A DNA stretch of 27,466 nt, from assembly GCA_020047725.1 (NCBI GenBank), contig JAIFNM010000171.1, positions 1 through 27,466 on the forward strand, given 5' to 3'. Source of the DNA: Betaproteobacteria bacterium (GTDB lineage Bacteria; Pseudomonadota; Gammaproteobacteria; Burkholderiales; Rhodocyclaceae). Made by a program: the position numbers and the translations under genes. The notes beneath the pieces were generated by a model, which saw only the letters and a list, made by a program, of their open reading frames with translations, was not told where the DNA came from and ran no database searches. Positions 8,014 through 15,588 of this stretch are shown here, piece by piece (position 1 is the first letter of the stretch; each line of letters begins with the position of its first letter).

Positions 8014-9126
8014 CTAGATTCTCATGGGCATTACAACGTATTTGAAGCGCTCGTTGCCAGGAATGGTTAATAGCGCACTTGAATTGGCATCGTTAAATCC
8101 CCATTCAACCATTTCTGCAGATGAATTATTAAGGACATCAAGCAGATAAACGACATTAAAGCCAACGTCGATAGCGTCGCCGCTATAGTCAACTTCGATT
8201 TCCTCCTGAGCCTCTTCCTGCTCGGCATTGGCAGCCATAATCTTCAAGCTGCCAGCAGTCAATACCAAACGTACGCCCCTGAATTTCTCGTTGGTCAAAA
8301 TTGCTGCTCTAACCATTGACTGGAGTAAGGCGACGCGATTCAAAGCGACAACATTTTTGAGCGTGGCCGGTATGACGCGCTCGTAATCGGGAAACTTTCC
8401 GTCAATCAGTTTCGACACTAGGTTGATCTGTCCGAACTGGAAACGAATCTGGTTCGATGCCAGCTCAATCGACAAAGGCTCATCGTTATCTGCCAACAAG
8501 CGGTTCAGTTCGAGAACCGTTTTGCGCGGCAGAATCAGTTCCTGTCTTGGCGATGTTGCATCGCCCTCAAGCGGCATACTGGCATAGGCTAGGCGGTGTC
8601 CATCAGTCGCGACCGCACGCAACTCGTTACCATCAACGAGGAGCAGCAGACCATTCAGGTAATAACGAACGTCTTGGGCAGCCATCGAAAACTGGGTTTG
8701 CCCCAACAACTGACGAAATTGCTTTTGCGTAACTGTAAGTTTCTTCAGGTCACCATCGGTCAATGCCATGCGCGGAAAATCTTCTGCTGGCAGGGTTTGC
8801 AGATTGAAGCGGCTCTTACCGGCTTTAACCTGCAGTCGCTTATCGTCAAGGGTCAGGCTGACTTCTGCGCTTTCCGGCAGTGACCGAAGAATATCCTGAA
8901 GTTTGCGTGCGCCAACGGTAACTGCACCATCTCCATCACCCGCAGCGCCTAAAGTCGACGTTGTGATTTGAATCTCGATATCTGTCGCCAGTAAGGTTAG
9001 TCGATCCCCCCTTTTTTCCAGCAAAACGTTCGACAGAATAGGCAGTGTATGCCTCTTCTCGACGATGCCAGACACTGACTGTAACGGGGCCAGAAGCATG
9101 TCACGCTGGGTTTTAATAAGAACCAT
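8014..9126 (-). CDS. dnaN: DNA polymerase III subunit beta (sliding clamp)
   Basis: The product is the processivity clamp that encircles DNA and tethers polymerase III and other partners. At 370 residues it is near the family length of about 367. MVLIKTQRDMLLAPLQSVSG, EKRHTLPILSNVLLE, ATDIEIQI, ATDGHRLAY and the C-terminal YVVMPMRI (M-P-M/I-R end) are all diagnostic. The ATG at 9126 starts exactly at the family N-terminus, with AGGA nine bases upstream. It sits between dnaA and gyrB on the minus strand, the standard order dnaA-dnaN-gyrB. Confidence 0.98.
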   Translation of the reverse strand: MVLIKTQRDMLLAPLQSVSGIVEKRHTLPILSNVLLEKRGDRLTLLATDIEIQITTSTLGAAGDGDGAVTVGARKLQDILRSLPESAEVSLTLDDKRLQVKAGKSRFNLQTLPAEDFPRMALTDGDLKKLTVTQKQFRQLLGQTQFSMAAQDVRYYLNGLLLLVDGNELRAVATDGHRLAYASMPLEGDATSPRQELILPRKTVLELNRLLADNDEPLSIELASNQIRFQFGQINLVSKLIDGKFPDYERVIPATLKNVVALNRVALLQSMVRAAILTNEKFRGVRLVLTAGSLKIMAANAEQEEAQEEIEVDYSGDAIDVGFNVVYLLDVLNNSSAEMVEWGFNDANSSALLTIPGNERFKYVVMPMRI

Positions 9127-9164
9127 ATATATAAATCCTATAAAGATAATATCAAGGACAAGTC

Positions 9165-9173
9165 TGTGGATAT
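9165..9173 (-). promoter_or_regulatory. DnaA box (8/9)
   Basis: TGTGGATAT on the plus strand reads ATATCCACA on the minus strand, one base from the TTATCCACA consensus. The aligned position in the degenerate copy (15185-15193) is a perfect box. Confidence 0.65.
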
Positions 9174-9242
9174 CTTTAATTTATCGTTATATTTCAGATA
9201 ATTAGACTAAATTTTTGCAGTTGTAAAATCTCTGTATCCACC

Positions 9243-9251
9243 TGTGGATGA
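9243..9251 (-). promoter_or_regulatory. DnaA box (8/9)
   Basis: TGTGGATGA on the plus strand reads TCATCCACA on the minus strand. It lies back to back with GTATCCACC at 9234-9242, a weaker 7/9 match on the plus strand. Confidence 0.6.
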
Positions 9252-9262
9252 AAATGAACAAT

Positions 9263-9271
9263 TTATCCACA
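9263..9271 (+). promoter_or_regulatory. DnaA box (perfect)
   Basis: TTATCCACA matches the high-affinity DnaA box consensus exactly and lies 65 bases from the dnaA stop codon in the dnaN-dnaA gap. Confidence 0.8.
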
Positions 9272-9335
9272 GCCCGAAAATTCAAACTTTATTCACTAAT
9301 TACACATAACTTCTACAAGACTTATACATAACACC

Positions 9336-10739
9336 TCAGCCCTTCAATACCTGTAACAAAACATGCACATCGTGGTTCAGTTCATTATCCTTGGCACGCA
9401 ATGTTTCAATTGTACGTACCGCGTGCAGGACAGTCGTATGGTCGCGGCCACCAAAAGCATCACCAATAGAAGGGTAACTTTGTGACGTGAGATTCTTTGC
9501 CAACCACATGGCAACCTGGCGCGGACGAGCGATTTGGCGCGTACGCTTTTTTGAAAACAGATCGGCAACCTTGATCTTGAAGTAGTCAGCGACCGTTTTT
9601 TGAATATTTTCGACCGTAATTTGCCGGTTAACCGCACCGATCAAATCTTTTAGCGACGCTTTGGCAAGATCAAGATCGATTTTTTGCCCATGGAATGACG
9701 CATAAGCAAGAACCTTCTTGAGCGCACCCTCAAGCTCACGAACGTTGGACCTAAGATGTTTGGCAATATAAAAAGCTACTTCGTCGTCAAGCTCGACCCT
9801 GTCCGCTTCCGCTTTCTTTTTAAGAATGGCAACGCGCATCTCGATTTCAGGCGGTTCGATCTGAACCGTAAGACCCCAGTCAAAACGGGTAATCAAACGG
9901 TCCTCCAAGCCAGAAATGTCCTTTGGATAGGTATCGCAGCTAATTACTATCTGCTTCTTTGATTCAATCAACGCATTGAAAACGAAGAAAAATTCTTCCT
10001 GTGTCCGATTCTTTCCGTTAAAAAACTGCACGTCGTCAAGCAAAAGGACATCAAGTGAACGGTAATAGCGCTTGAAAGCGTCAAACGATTTTGTCTGGTA
10101 AGCACGTACAACGTCCGAGTAATAATCCTCTGCGTGGACATAACGGACAACTTTGTCAGGATTGTGCTCCAGAATATGATTACCTATCGCGTGAATCAGG
10201 TGTGTCTTACCGAGACCGGCGCCACCATAGATGAACATCGGGTTGTAGGCAGCACCACCCGGGTTGATCGATACCTGAACCGAGGCCGCTCGTGCCAGAT
10301 CGTTGGCTTTTCCGACGATCAAGTTTTCAAATGTAAAGCCGGGGATAAGCCGGGTTTTTTCATACACGGAGCGTGTCTTCGCATGCGTACGTTCCAAAGC
10401 AGAAAAAACCGGACTCTGCGAATTGAGTGACCGCTCTAACTGGCTTACCGCGTTTATCATCCGCGATGGGGTCGGATTGCCAGGCGCAGCTACTCGTTCA
10501 CCCAGCATCAGAGAAACACTTACCGGCGCTGAGAAGAACGCGCTGCCGAGTTCTTCGATACGCGTCAGATAACGCTCCTTGACCCATTTAAGAATAAAGC
10601 CATTGGGTGCAAGCAAGCGCAATCCGTTCGAATAATCATCCTCACCTTCAAGACGAAGGGGGCGGATCCAGGTATTGAATTGCTGAGGCGGGAGTTCTTG
10701 TTCGAACTGGCTCAGACAGGAAGTCCAGAAGCTACTCAT
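9336..10739 (-). CDS. dnaA: Chromosomal replication initiator protein DnaA
   Basis: DnaA binds origin boxes and, in its ATP form, opens the duplex and helps load the DnaB helicase. Domain I is seen in the N-terminal FWTSCLSQFEQELPPQQFNTWI. The AAA+ domain has Walker A GGAGLGKTHL near residues 171-180 and Walker B LLLDDVQFF near 232-240. The C-terminal DNA-binding domain contains RPRQVAMWLAKNL and the DnaA signature GGRDHTTVLHAVRTIE. The 467-residue length is normal. I chose the ATG at 10739; a GTG lies just upstream at 10742, and neither has a clear Shine-Dalgarno. The gene runs away from rpmH and towards dnaN. Confidence 0.98.
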   Translation of the reverse strand: MSSFWTSCLSQFEQELPPQQFNTWIRPLRLEGEDDYSNGLRLLAPNGFILKWVKERYLTRIEELGSAFFSAPVSVSLMLGERVAAPGNPTPSRMINAVSQLERSLNSQSPVFSALERTHAKTRSVYEKTRLIPGFTFENLIVGKANDLARAASVQVSINPGGAAYNPMFIYGGAGLGKTHLIHAIGNHILEHNPDKVVRYVHAEDYYSDVVRAYQTKSFDAFKRYYRSLDVLLLDDVQFFNGKNRTQEEFFFVFNALIESKKQIVISCDTYPKDISGLEDRLITRFDWGLTVQIEPPEIEMRVAILKKKAEADRVELDDEVAFYIAKHLRSNVRELEGALKKVLAYASFHGQKIDLDLAKASLKDLIGAVNRQITVENIQKTVADYFKIKVADLFSKKRTRQIARPRQVAMWLAKNLTSQSYPSIGDAFGGRDHTTVLHAVRTIETLRAKDNELNHDVHVLLQVLKG

Positions 10740-10927
10740 CACTATTGATTCAATACGTCCAGATTAGGTGCTGCAATATCCGTGCAATCATCCAAAATTA
10801 GGGGTAAGGAATGGATGACGTTCTAATACAGCTGTTTTGGTGAAGGAATTGCTTATGATTGATTTCAGTTGAATTTCCAGGGTGTTTGCTCCCAGAGAGA
10901 AGTGAATTTTAACCTGTCGGATGAAAG

Positions 10928-10936
10928 TTATCCACA
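10928..10936 (+). promoter_or_regulatory. DnaA box (perfect)
   Basis: TTATCCACA matches the consensus exactly. It lies 21 bases upstream of the rpmH -35 element and about 190 bases upstream of the dnaA start, so it could serve autoregulation of dnaA or the origin. Confidence 0.78.
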
Positions 10937-10956
10937 GCTACCTTTAAAATTTAGAC

Positions 10957-10986
10957 TTGACAAGCATTAGGGAGGCGCTGTCTAAT
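10957..10986 (+). promoter_or_regulatory. Sigma-70 promoter of the rpmH operon
   Basis: A perfect -35 TTGACA at 10957-10962 is followed after 18 bases by TCTAAT at 10981-10986, five of six matches to TATAAT. Transcription would start about 30 bases before the rpmH ATG. Confidence 0.7.
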
Positions 10987-11023
10987 TGCGCGTTTACTTC
11001 GTAATGACTTCAAGGGCTTAATA

Positions 11024-11158
11024 ATGAAACGTACCTATCAACCGTCGGTTATTCGTCGCAAACGTACCCACGGCTTTCTCGTTCGTATGGCTACTCGCGG
11101 TGGTCGTGCCGTAATCCGTGCCCGTCGTGCCAAGGGTCGCCACCGCTTGGCCGTTTGA
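11024..11158 (+). CDS. rpmH: 50S ribosomal protein L34
   Basis: The 44-residue, Arg- and Lys-rich product begins MKRTYQPSVIRRKRTHGF and ends RHRLAV, the canonical bacterial L34. AAGGG precedes the ATG. It is the first gene of rpmH-rnpA-yidD-yidC-mnmE, and a strong sigma-70 promoter sits upstream. Its stop codon overlaps the proposed rnpA start. Confidence 0.98.
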   Translation: MKRTYQPSVIRRKRTHGFLVRMATRGGRAVIRARRAKGRHRLAV

Positions 11159-11550
11159 ACACCAGACAACTACCGGGTAAACGCTTGGCAACAAGCTTTG
11201 CGTTTCCCAAGAGCTATCGACTGACAAAAACGGATGAGTACTCATCCGTTTTTGGTTTCAGGAGAGCATTTAAGAGCTCGCATTTCCTGTTACATTACCG
11301 CCTTCGGGCGGATGGAGAAGTTGCTGGTGCCCGCTTGGGCCTGGTTGTCGCCAAGCGGCTTTTGCGCCGTTCTGTTGATCGAAACCTGATTCGGCGGTTA
11401 GCTCGTGAGCACTTCCGCCTGATGCGCAGTCATCTGCCGTCGCGCGACCTGATATTGCGTTTGGCGGCTAAACCCAAAGCACTTGACCGGCGAGTCCTGG
11501 CTGAAGAAATTCGGGCCTTGCTGGGCAAAATGATCTCACCAGAACGATGA
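11155..11550 (+). CDS. rnpA: Ribonuclease P protein component
   Basis: The protein subunit of RNase P helps the catalytic RNA mature the 5' ends of tRNAs. FPKSYRLTKTDEYSSVF is the family opening, ARLGLVVAKRLLRRSVDRNLIRRLARE carries the RNR RNA-binding motif, and RDLILRL is the C-terminal strand. The region has no ATG. The TTG at 11155 overlaps the rpmH stop by four bases and gives 131 residues. A TTG at 11185 would give about 121 residues and fits many homologues equally well. The gene family is certain, the start is not. Confidence 0.93.
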   Translation: MNTRQLPGKRLATSFAFPKSYRLTKTDEYSSVFGFRRAFKSSHFLLHYRLRADGEVAGARLGLVVAKRLLRRSVDRNLIRRLAREHFRLMRSHLPSRDLILRLAAKPKALDRRVLAEEIRALLGKMISPER

Positions 11551-11554
11551 GCCG

Positions 11555-11764
11555 ATGAAATTTCTGCTGCTAGCATTGATTCGCATCTACCAATATGCGA
11601 TCAGCCCTGTTTTAGGGCGTCGCTGCCGTTTTTTCCCCAGCTGCTCGGAGTACACCACCGAGGCGGTGGAAAAATACGGTGCGCTCAAGGGCGCACGCCT
11701 CGGACTTAAACGCCTATCTCGCTGCCACCCATGGAATTCGGGTGGTTTTGACCCCGTCCCCTGA
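11555..11764 (+). CDS. yidD: Membrane protein insertion efficiency factor YidD
   Basis: The 69-residue product contains LIRIYQYAISPVLGRRCRFFPSCSEY and LSRCHPWNSGGFDPVP, the diagnostic YidD blocks with conserved cysteines and an amphipathic N-terminus. YidD assists insertion of inner-membrane proteins together with YidC. It starts five bases after rnpA ends, and yidC follows after 23 bases. Confidence 0.97.
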   Translation: MKFLLLALIRIYQYAISPVLGRRCRFFPSCSEYTTEAVEKYGALKGARLGLKRLSRCHPWNSGGFDPVP

Positions 11765-11787
11765 TTTTTTAATTATATAGGCCGTTC

Positions 11788-13509
11788 ATGGATAACCGAC
11801 GCCTGATTCTCATGTTTGTCTTCGCTTTCTCTTTGGTCATGCTTTGGGATGCCTGGCAAAAATACAGCAACCCACCACCGCCCGCCGTTGTTGCCGCTAA
11901 TGCTCCTGTAAGTGGTTCGTCTATACCGGTGCCCAGCGTGGCCCCGGCGGTGGCGGTGTCTGCGGCCCCGGCTGTTCCGTTAACCACCCCGGCGGTGGCA
12001 GGTGAAGTAGTCCGAGTAAAGACGGATCTTTTCATCGCCGACGTCTCCACGCAAGGCGGCGATATCGTTGGCCTTGAGTTGAATAGCTATAAGGCAAGCG
12101 ATGACAATACAAAAAGTTTCTCGCTCTTTGACGCCAAGCATCAATACGCTGCACAAAGCGGATTGATTGGCGAAGGCTTACCTAATCACAAAACAAAGTT
12201 TTCTGTTTCTGCCGGTAGCCGGGAACTTGGCGCTGACGCGAAAACCATTCAGCTTCGCCTCGACGCCCCAGTTGTTGATGGCGTCAAGGTAGCCAAGATC
12301 TACACCTTTACTCGTGGCAGTTACCTGATCAACGTTGCTTACGAAATAGACAATGGCAGCCAAAAACAGGTTGCAGCGCATGCCTACTATCAGCTTCAGC
12401 GTGACAATGTCACCCCGGCAGGTGAGAGCAGCATGGTCAGCACCTTCACCGGACCGGCTTTGTACACCGAACAAGACAAGTTTCAGAAGATTACCTTCGA
12501 AGACGTCGAAAAGGGAAAGGCCAAGTTCAACGCCAACGCCGATAATGGCTGGATGGCGATGGTTCAACACTATTTCGTTTCAGCCTGGATTCCTCAGGAA
12601 AAACTGCAGCGCGAGTTCTATGTGCGCAAGCTGGACGGCAGCGTTCATCCTGCCGTTGCGGCCGGCCTTATCGTTCCAGCTCCGGTGGCCGAGCCGGGTG
12701 CCAAGGCTAGCCTTTCGGTCTCGCTATATGCCGGACCACAAATCCAGTCGTCGCTCGATCAGTTGGCAAAGCCGGTAGCCGACGGGGGTATCGGAGCTCA
12801 GGGCCTACCGCTGGTAGTGGATTACGGCTGGCTGACTATCGTGGCCGCCCCGATTTTCTGGTGCCTGGAAACCATCCACAAACTGGTTGGCAACTGGGGC
12901 TGGTCCATTGTCCTTCTGACCATCGGCATCAAGGCGCTCTTCTTCCCCTTGTCGGCAGCAAGCTACAAATCAATGGCCAAGATGAAGGCCATCGCACCAC
13001 GCATGACCGCTTTGCGTGAGCGCTGCGGTGACGACAAGCAAAAGCTCAACATTGAAATGATGAATCTTTACAAGACCGAGAAAATCAATCCACTCGGTGG
13101 TTGTCTGCCAATACTGGTGCAGATCCCGGTCTTCATCGCGCTCTACTGGGCTTTGCTCGGTGCGGTTGAAATGCGTGGTGCTCCCTGGATTGGCTGGATC
13201 ACGGACTTATCCGCTCCAGACTCGTTGTTCGGTGTAATCCCTTGGCTCAATTTTCCGATTGGCCCATTGCCGATCATCATGATGGGGACCATGTTGATTC
13301 AGACGAAGCTTAATCCGACGCCACCTGATCCCATCCAGGCCAAGATCACGACGCTCATGCCGTTTATTTTTGGCTTTATGTTCTTCTCCTTCCCGGCTGG
13401 TTTGGTGCTCTACTGGGTTGTCAACAATACCCTCTCCATTGCCCAGCAATGGCAGATCACGCGAATGATCGAGCGTGGCGGAAAAGCCGCGAACGACGCC
13501 AAGGCCTGA
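11788..13509 (+). CDS. yidC: Membrane protein insertase YidC
   Basis: YidC inserts and folds inner-membrane proteins, alone or with SecYEG. The N-terminal segment RLILMFVFAFSLVMLWDAWQ is the first membrane anchor. It is followed by a Pro/Ala-rich linker and the large periplasmic beta domain (about residues 75-330). The conserved core begins with YGWLTIVAAPIFW and continues through GWSIVLLTIGIKALFFPLS, INPLGGCLPILVQIPVFIALYWAL and FMFFSFPAGLVLYWVVNN. At 573 residues it is in the range for Gram-negative YidC. Its last 35 bases overlap the proposed mnmE start. Confidence 0.98.
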   Translation: MDNRRLILMFVFAFSLVMLWDAWQKYSNPPPPAVVAANAPVSGSSIPVPSVAPAVAVSAAPAVPLTTPAVAGEVVRVKTDLFIADVSTQGGDIVGLELNSYKASDDNTKSFSLFDAKHQYAAQSGLIGEGLPNHKTKFSVSAGSRELGADAKTIQLRLDAPVVDGVKVAKIYTFTRGSYLINVAYEIDNGSQKQVAAHAYYQLQRDNVTPAGESSMVSTFTGPALYTEQDKFQKITFEDVEKGKAKFNANADNGWMAMVQHYFVSAWIPQEKLQREFYVRKLDGSVHPAVAAGLIVPAPVAEPGAKASLSVSLYAGPQIQSSLDQLAKPVADGGIGAQGLPLVVDYGWLTIVAAPIFWCLETIHKLVGNWGWSIVLLTIGIKALFFPLSAASYKSMAKMKAIAPRMTALRERCGDDKQKLNIEMMNLYKTEKINPLGGCLPILVQIPVFIALYWALLGAVEMRGAPWIGWITDLSAPDSLFGVIPWLNFPIGPLPIIMMGTMLIQTKLNPTPPDPIQAKITTLMPFIFGFMFFSFPAGLVLYWVVNNTLSIAQQWQITRMIERGGKAANDAKA

Positions 13510-14833
13510 CACGATTGCCGCCATAGCTACGGCTCCAGGCCGTGGCGGCATCGGCGTCATTCGTATCTCGGGCCAGGAGATCCTGGCCTTTGCACAAGCA
13601 CTGAGCGCAAAGCAGCCCCTGCCTCGCCAGGCGACGCTCGCCGATTTCCGCGCGGCTGACGGCAGTCTCATCGACACCGGTCTGCTCCTCTTTTTCCCCG
13701 CACCACATTCCTTCACCGGCGAAGATGTTCTTGAACTGCAAGGCCATGGCGGCCCCGTAGTTCTGCAAATGCTGCTGGCGCGCTGCGTGGATCTTGGCGC
13801 ACGTCTGGCCGAACCCGGCGAATTTACCCGCCGTGCCTACCTCAACGGAAAACTTGATCTGGCGCAAGCCGAAGCGGTAATCGATCTGATCGACGCGGCG
13901 ACGACGGCTGCCGCGCGTAGCGCCGTACGTTCGCTGCATGGCGAGTTTTCAAAGGAAGTTAACGCACTTCTTGAGCAGCTGACTGAACTGCGGGCGCTGG
14001 TCGAAGCGACCCTCGATTTTCCTGAAGAAGAAGTTGATTTTCTCGAAGCAGCTGATGCCTTTGGCCGCCTTAAACGCCTGCAACAGAGGCTGGCGAAGGT
14101 GTTTGACCGCGCCCAGCAGGGCAGGCTGCTTCAAGGTGGATTACACGTGGTACTTGCCGGACAACCCAATGTCGGCAAGTCGAGCCTTCTGAACCGCCTG
14201 GCCGGCGACGAGCTCGCCATCGTTACCCCGGTGGCTGGCACCACTCGCGATGTCGTACGTGGCACCTTGCAACTCGAAGGCATCCCCCTGCATATCATTG
14301 ATACTGCCGGGCTGCGTGCAACTGAAGACGAAATCGAGAAAATTGGAATCGCCCGTACCTGGCGCGAGGTCGAACGAGCCGACGTAGTCGTTCTGCTGGT
14401 CGATGCGCGAAGCGGGGTTGGCGAAGCAGAACGGGGCATTCTTGCCCAACTCCCGGCGTCACTCGCACGAATTACCGTTTATAACAAGGTCGATCTTGCC
14501 GGACGTGCAGCGCAACGCCATGAAGAAACTGATGGCGTTGCGATTTCACTCTCTGCCAAACATGGCGAAGGGGTCGAACTGTTGCATCAGGAATTGCTGC
14601 GTATTGCGGGCTGGCACCCAGTTGAAGACGTGTTCATTGCCCGCGAACGCCACTTGCGTGCCTTGTCCGATACCGGTAAACATATTGCTGCAGCTCAGAC
14701 TCAATTGCCGCAACTCGAACTATTCGCCGAAGAATTGCGTCTGGCTCAATCCGCTCTTGGCTCGATAACCGGCGAATTTTCCGCCGATGATCTGCTGGGA
14801 GAAATCTTCGGGCGCTTCTGCATTGGCAAGTAA
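13475..14833 (+). CDS. mnmE: tRNA modification GTPase MnmE
   Basis: MnmE works with MnmG to modify the wobble uridine (C5) of certain tRNAs. The N-terminal folate-binding domain shows DTIAAIATAPGRGGIGVIRISG and FTGEDVLELQGHGG. The GTPase domain has G1 GQPNVGKSSLLNRL, the GTTRD loop, G3 DTAGLR and G4 NKVD. The C-terminus ends FCIGK with the conserved cysteine. The 452 residues compare with 454 in E. coli. The GTG at 13475 is the only reasonable start that supplies residues before DTIAA, and it implies a 35-base overlap with yidC. mnmG is not in the window. Confidence 0.96.
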   Translation: MAEKPRTTPRPDTIAAIATAPGRGGIGVIRISGQEILAFAQALSAKQPLPRQATLADFRAADGSLIDTGLLLFFPAPHSFTGEDVLELQGHGGPVVLQMLLARCVDLGARLAEPGEFTRRAYLNGKLDLAQAEAVIDLIDAATTAAARSAVRSLHGEFSKEVNALLEQLTELRALVEATLDFPEEEVDFLEAADAFGRLKRLQQRLAKVFDRAQQGRLLQGGLHVVLAGQPNVGKSSLLNRLAGDELAIVTPVAGTTRDVVRGTLQLEGIPLHIIDTAGLRATEDEIEKIGIARTWREVERADVVVLLVDARSGVGEAERGILAQLPASLARITVYNKVDLAGRAAQRHEETDGVAISLSAKHGEGVELLHQELLRIAGWHPVEDVFIARERHLRALSDTGKHIAAAQTQLPQLELFAEELRLAQSALGSITGEFSADDLLGEIFGRFCIGK

Positions 14834-14878
14834 AAGCACTCCCGGCGTTTCCCAAAACATCCCGTAATCGTCCTTATG

Positions 14879-14902
14879 GCCCGCTTGCATGCGGGCTTTT
14901 TT
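14879..14902 (+). terminator. Terminator after mnmE
   Basis: The stem GCCCGC at 14879-14884 and GCGGGC at 14891-14896 encloses a TTGCAT loop and is followed by six T residues. It ends the rpmH-to-mnmE operon 46 bases after the mnmE stop. Confidence 0.85.
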
Positions 14903-15146
14903 ACGCCTTCTGCCTCTCGTGCGCATCACTCACGCGCTTTACGGGCAGTCGGGTAGGGGACCGGCTATCGGAGATGCCAATAGCGGCACTGGCCGGGATT
15001 GTGCAAGCTTCGAGAATACCGTTATTCGCAAATAAATCTCGGTGATGTGTGGCGTGTTTGTCGATTAGTAGTCATTCGAGAACAATGTCGCGAAGCGGTT
15101 GAATGACAGGCAAACGTGTACAGCGTATTGCTTGTAATAAGAGTTT

Positions 15147-15350
15147 ACATATAAAGACTATAAAGACAATGTCAGCCGTAACTCTGTGGATAACTAGAAT
15201 TACTCGATAAATTTCAGTTACCTGCATGCAAGAAATGGGACTGTAAAACCCCTGTATCGTCCTGGGGGTAAAATTGAATAACTTTTCGCTGGATGCTCTT
15301 ATCGAAAGTTGTTCACTTTCTACTCACAGCTTTTACATGGATTGTCCACT
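15147..15350 (+). repeat. Degenerate second copy of the dnaN-dnaA intergenic (oriC) region
   Basis: Aligning 15151-15350 with 9131-9330 at a fixed offset of 6020 bases and no gaps gives about 125 identical positions out of 200 by hand count. The best blocks are 15151-15170, 15181-15190, 15211-15220 and 15241-15280. Shared words include CTATAAAGA, TCTGTGGATA, ATTTCAG, TGTAAAA and CTGTATC. The match runs essentially from the dnaN start to the dnaA stop of the original. With one-base shifts it may extend slightly into both gene ends: TAATAAGA at 15135-15142, and 10 of 13 bases around the dnaA stop at 15357-15369. Confidence 0.8.
15185..15193 (-). promoter_or_regulatory. DnaA box (perfect) in the degenerate oriC copy
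   Basis: TGTGGATAA on the plus strand reads TTATCCACA on the minus strand, an exact consensus. Its partner in the original region (9165-9173) is only 8/9. The copy's equivalent of the perfect box at 9263-9271 is lost, while TTGTCCACT at 15342-15350 is box-like where the original has TTATACATA. Confidence 0.7.
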
Positions 15351-15588
15351 TGTTGATCTGCCCTGCCATTTATTTCCTGAAACCTTTTTCCCGAATGCAT
15401 GCAAACGGGCTTTCGTTCCTATTCCTGATGATGTTTCTGTAAAATGGAGTGCTTTCTGGAGCGGGTATCCGGGTTGGAAACAAGCAAGCGGCGTTTCCCG
15501 GCTCTATTTCGCTTTCGTATTGGTCGGCACAAGAAAAGGCCGCTATTAACGGTCAGTCCAAAAAAAATTTTCCGACCCAAGGCTTTCT

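Larger units (their letters stand above)
9127..9335. other. oriC: Putative replication origin oriC (dnaN-dnaA intergenic region)
   Basis: These 209 AT-rich bases lie between dnaA and dnaN and hold at least three DnaA boxes: one perfect TTATCCACA at 9263-9271 and two 8/9 matches on the other strand at 9165-9173 and 9243-9251. Weaker look-alikes sit at 9234-9242 and 9322-9330. The dnaA, dnaN and gyrB genes run leftwards and the rpmH operon runs rightwards, as expected for diverging forks. The dnaA-rpmH gap holds one perfect box and is the alternative or a second part of the origin. The region has a degenerate copy at 15147-15350. Confidence 0.65.
10740..11023. other. Divergent dnaA-rpmH intergenic region
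   Basis: This gap of about 284 bases separates the divergent dnaA and rpmH genes. It holds one perfect DnaA box and a recognisable rpmH promoter. I found no second strong box; TCATCC-type look-alikes near 10789 and 10812 are too weak to call. The dnaA promoter should lie here, but I could not place it with confidence. The region may contribute to the origin and to DnaA autoregulation. Confidence 0.6.
14903..15588. other. Gene-poor gap between mnmE and the TSUP gene
   Basis: This stretch of about 690 bases has no gene I can support. A 91-codon frame at 15274-15549 starts with TTG and resembles nothing I recognise. The central part (15147-15350) is a degenerate copy of the dnaN-dnaA intergenic region. 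The left part (14903-15146) shows no clear structure, although a short minus-strand stretch near 15075-15116 has weak similarity to DnaN residues 12-24 at about the expected distance. The right part (15370-15588) shows nothing I can name. Confidence 0.6.

Noticed and set aside
11155..11184. A firm choice of rnpA start
   Set aside because: TTG codons at 11155 and 11185 are both possible and neither has a clear ribosome binding site at proper spacing, so only the longer form is listed with a caveat.
14146..14152. CACGTGG inside mnmE as a further parS site
   Set aside because: The surrounding arms (GATTA before, TACT after) give about five mismatches to the 16-base consensus.
15274..15549. A 91-codon plus-strand frame in the gap after mnmE
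   Set aside because: It starts with TTG, has no recognisable motif and unusual composition, and overlaps the degenerate oriC copy. I treat it as chance.
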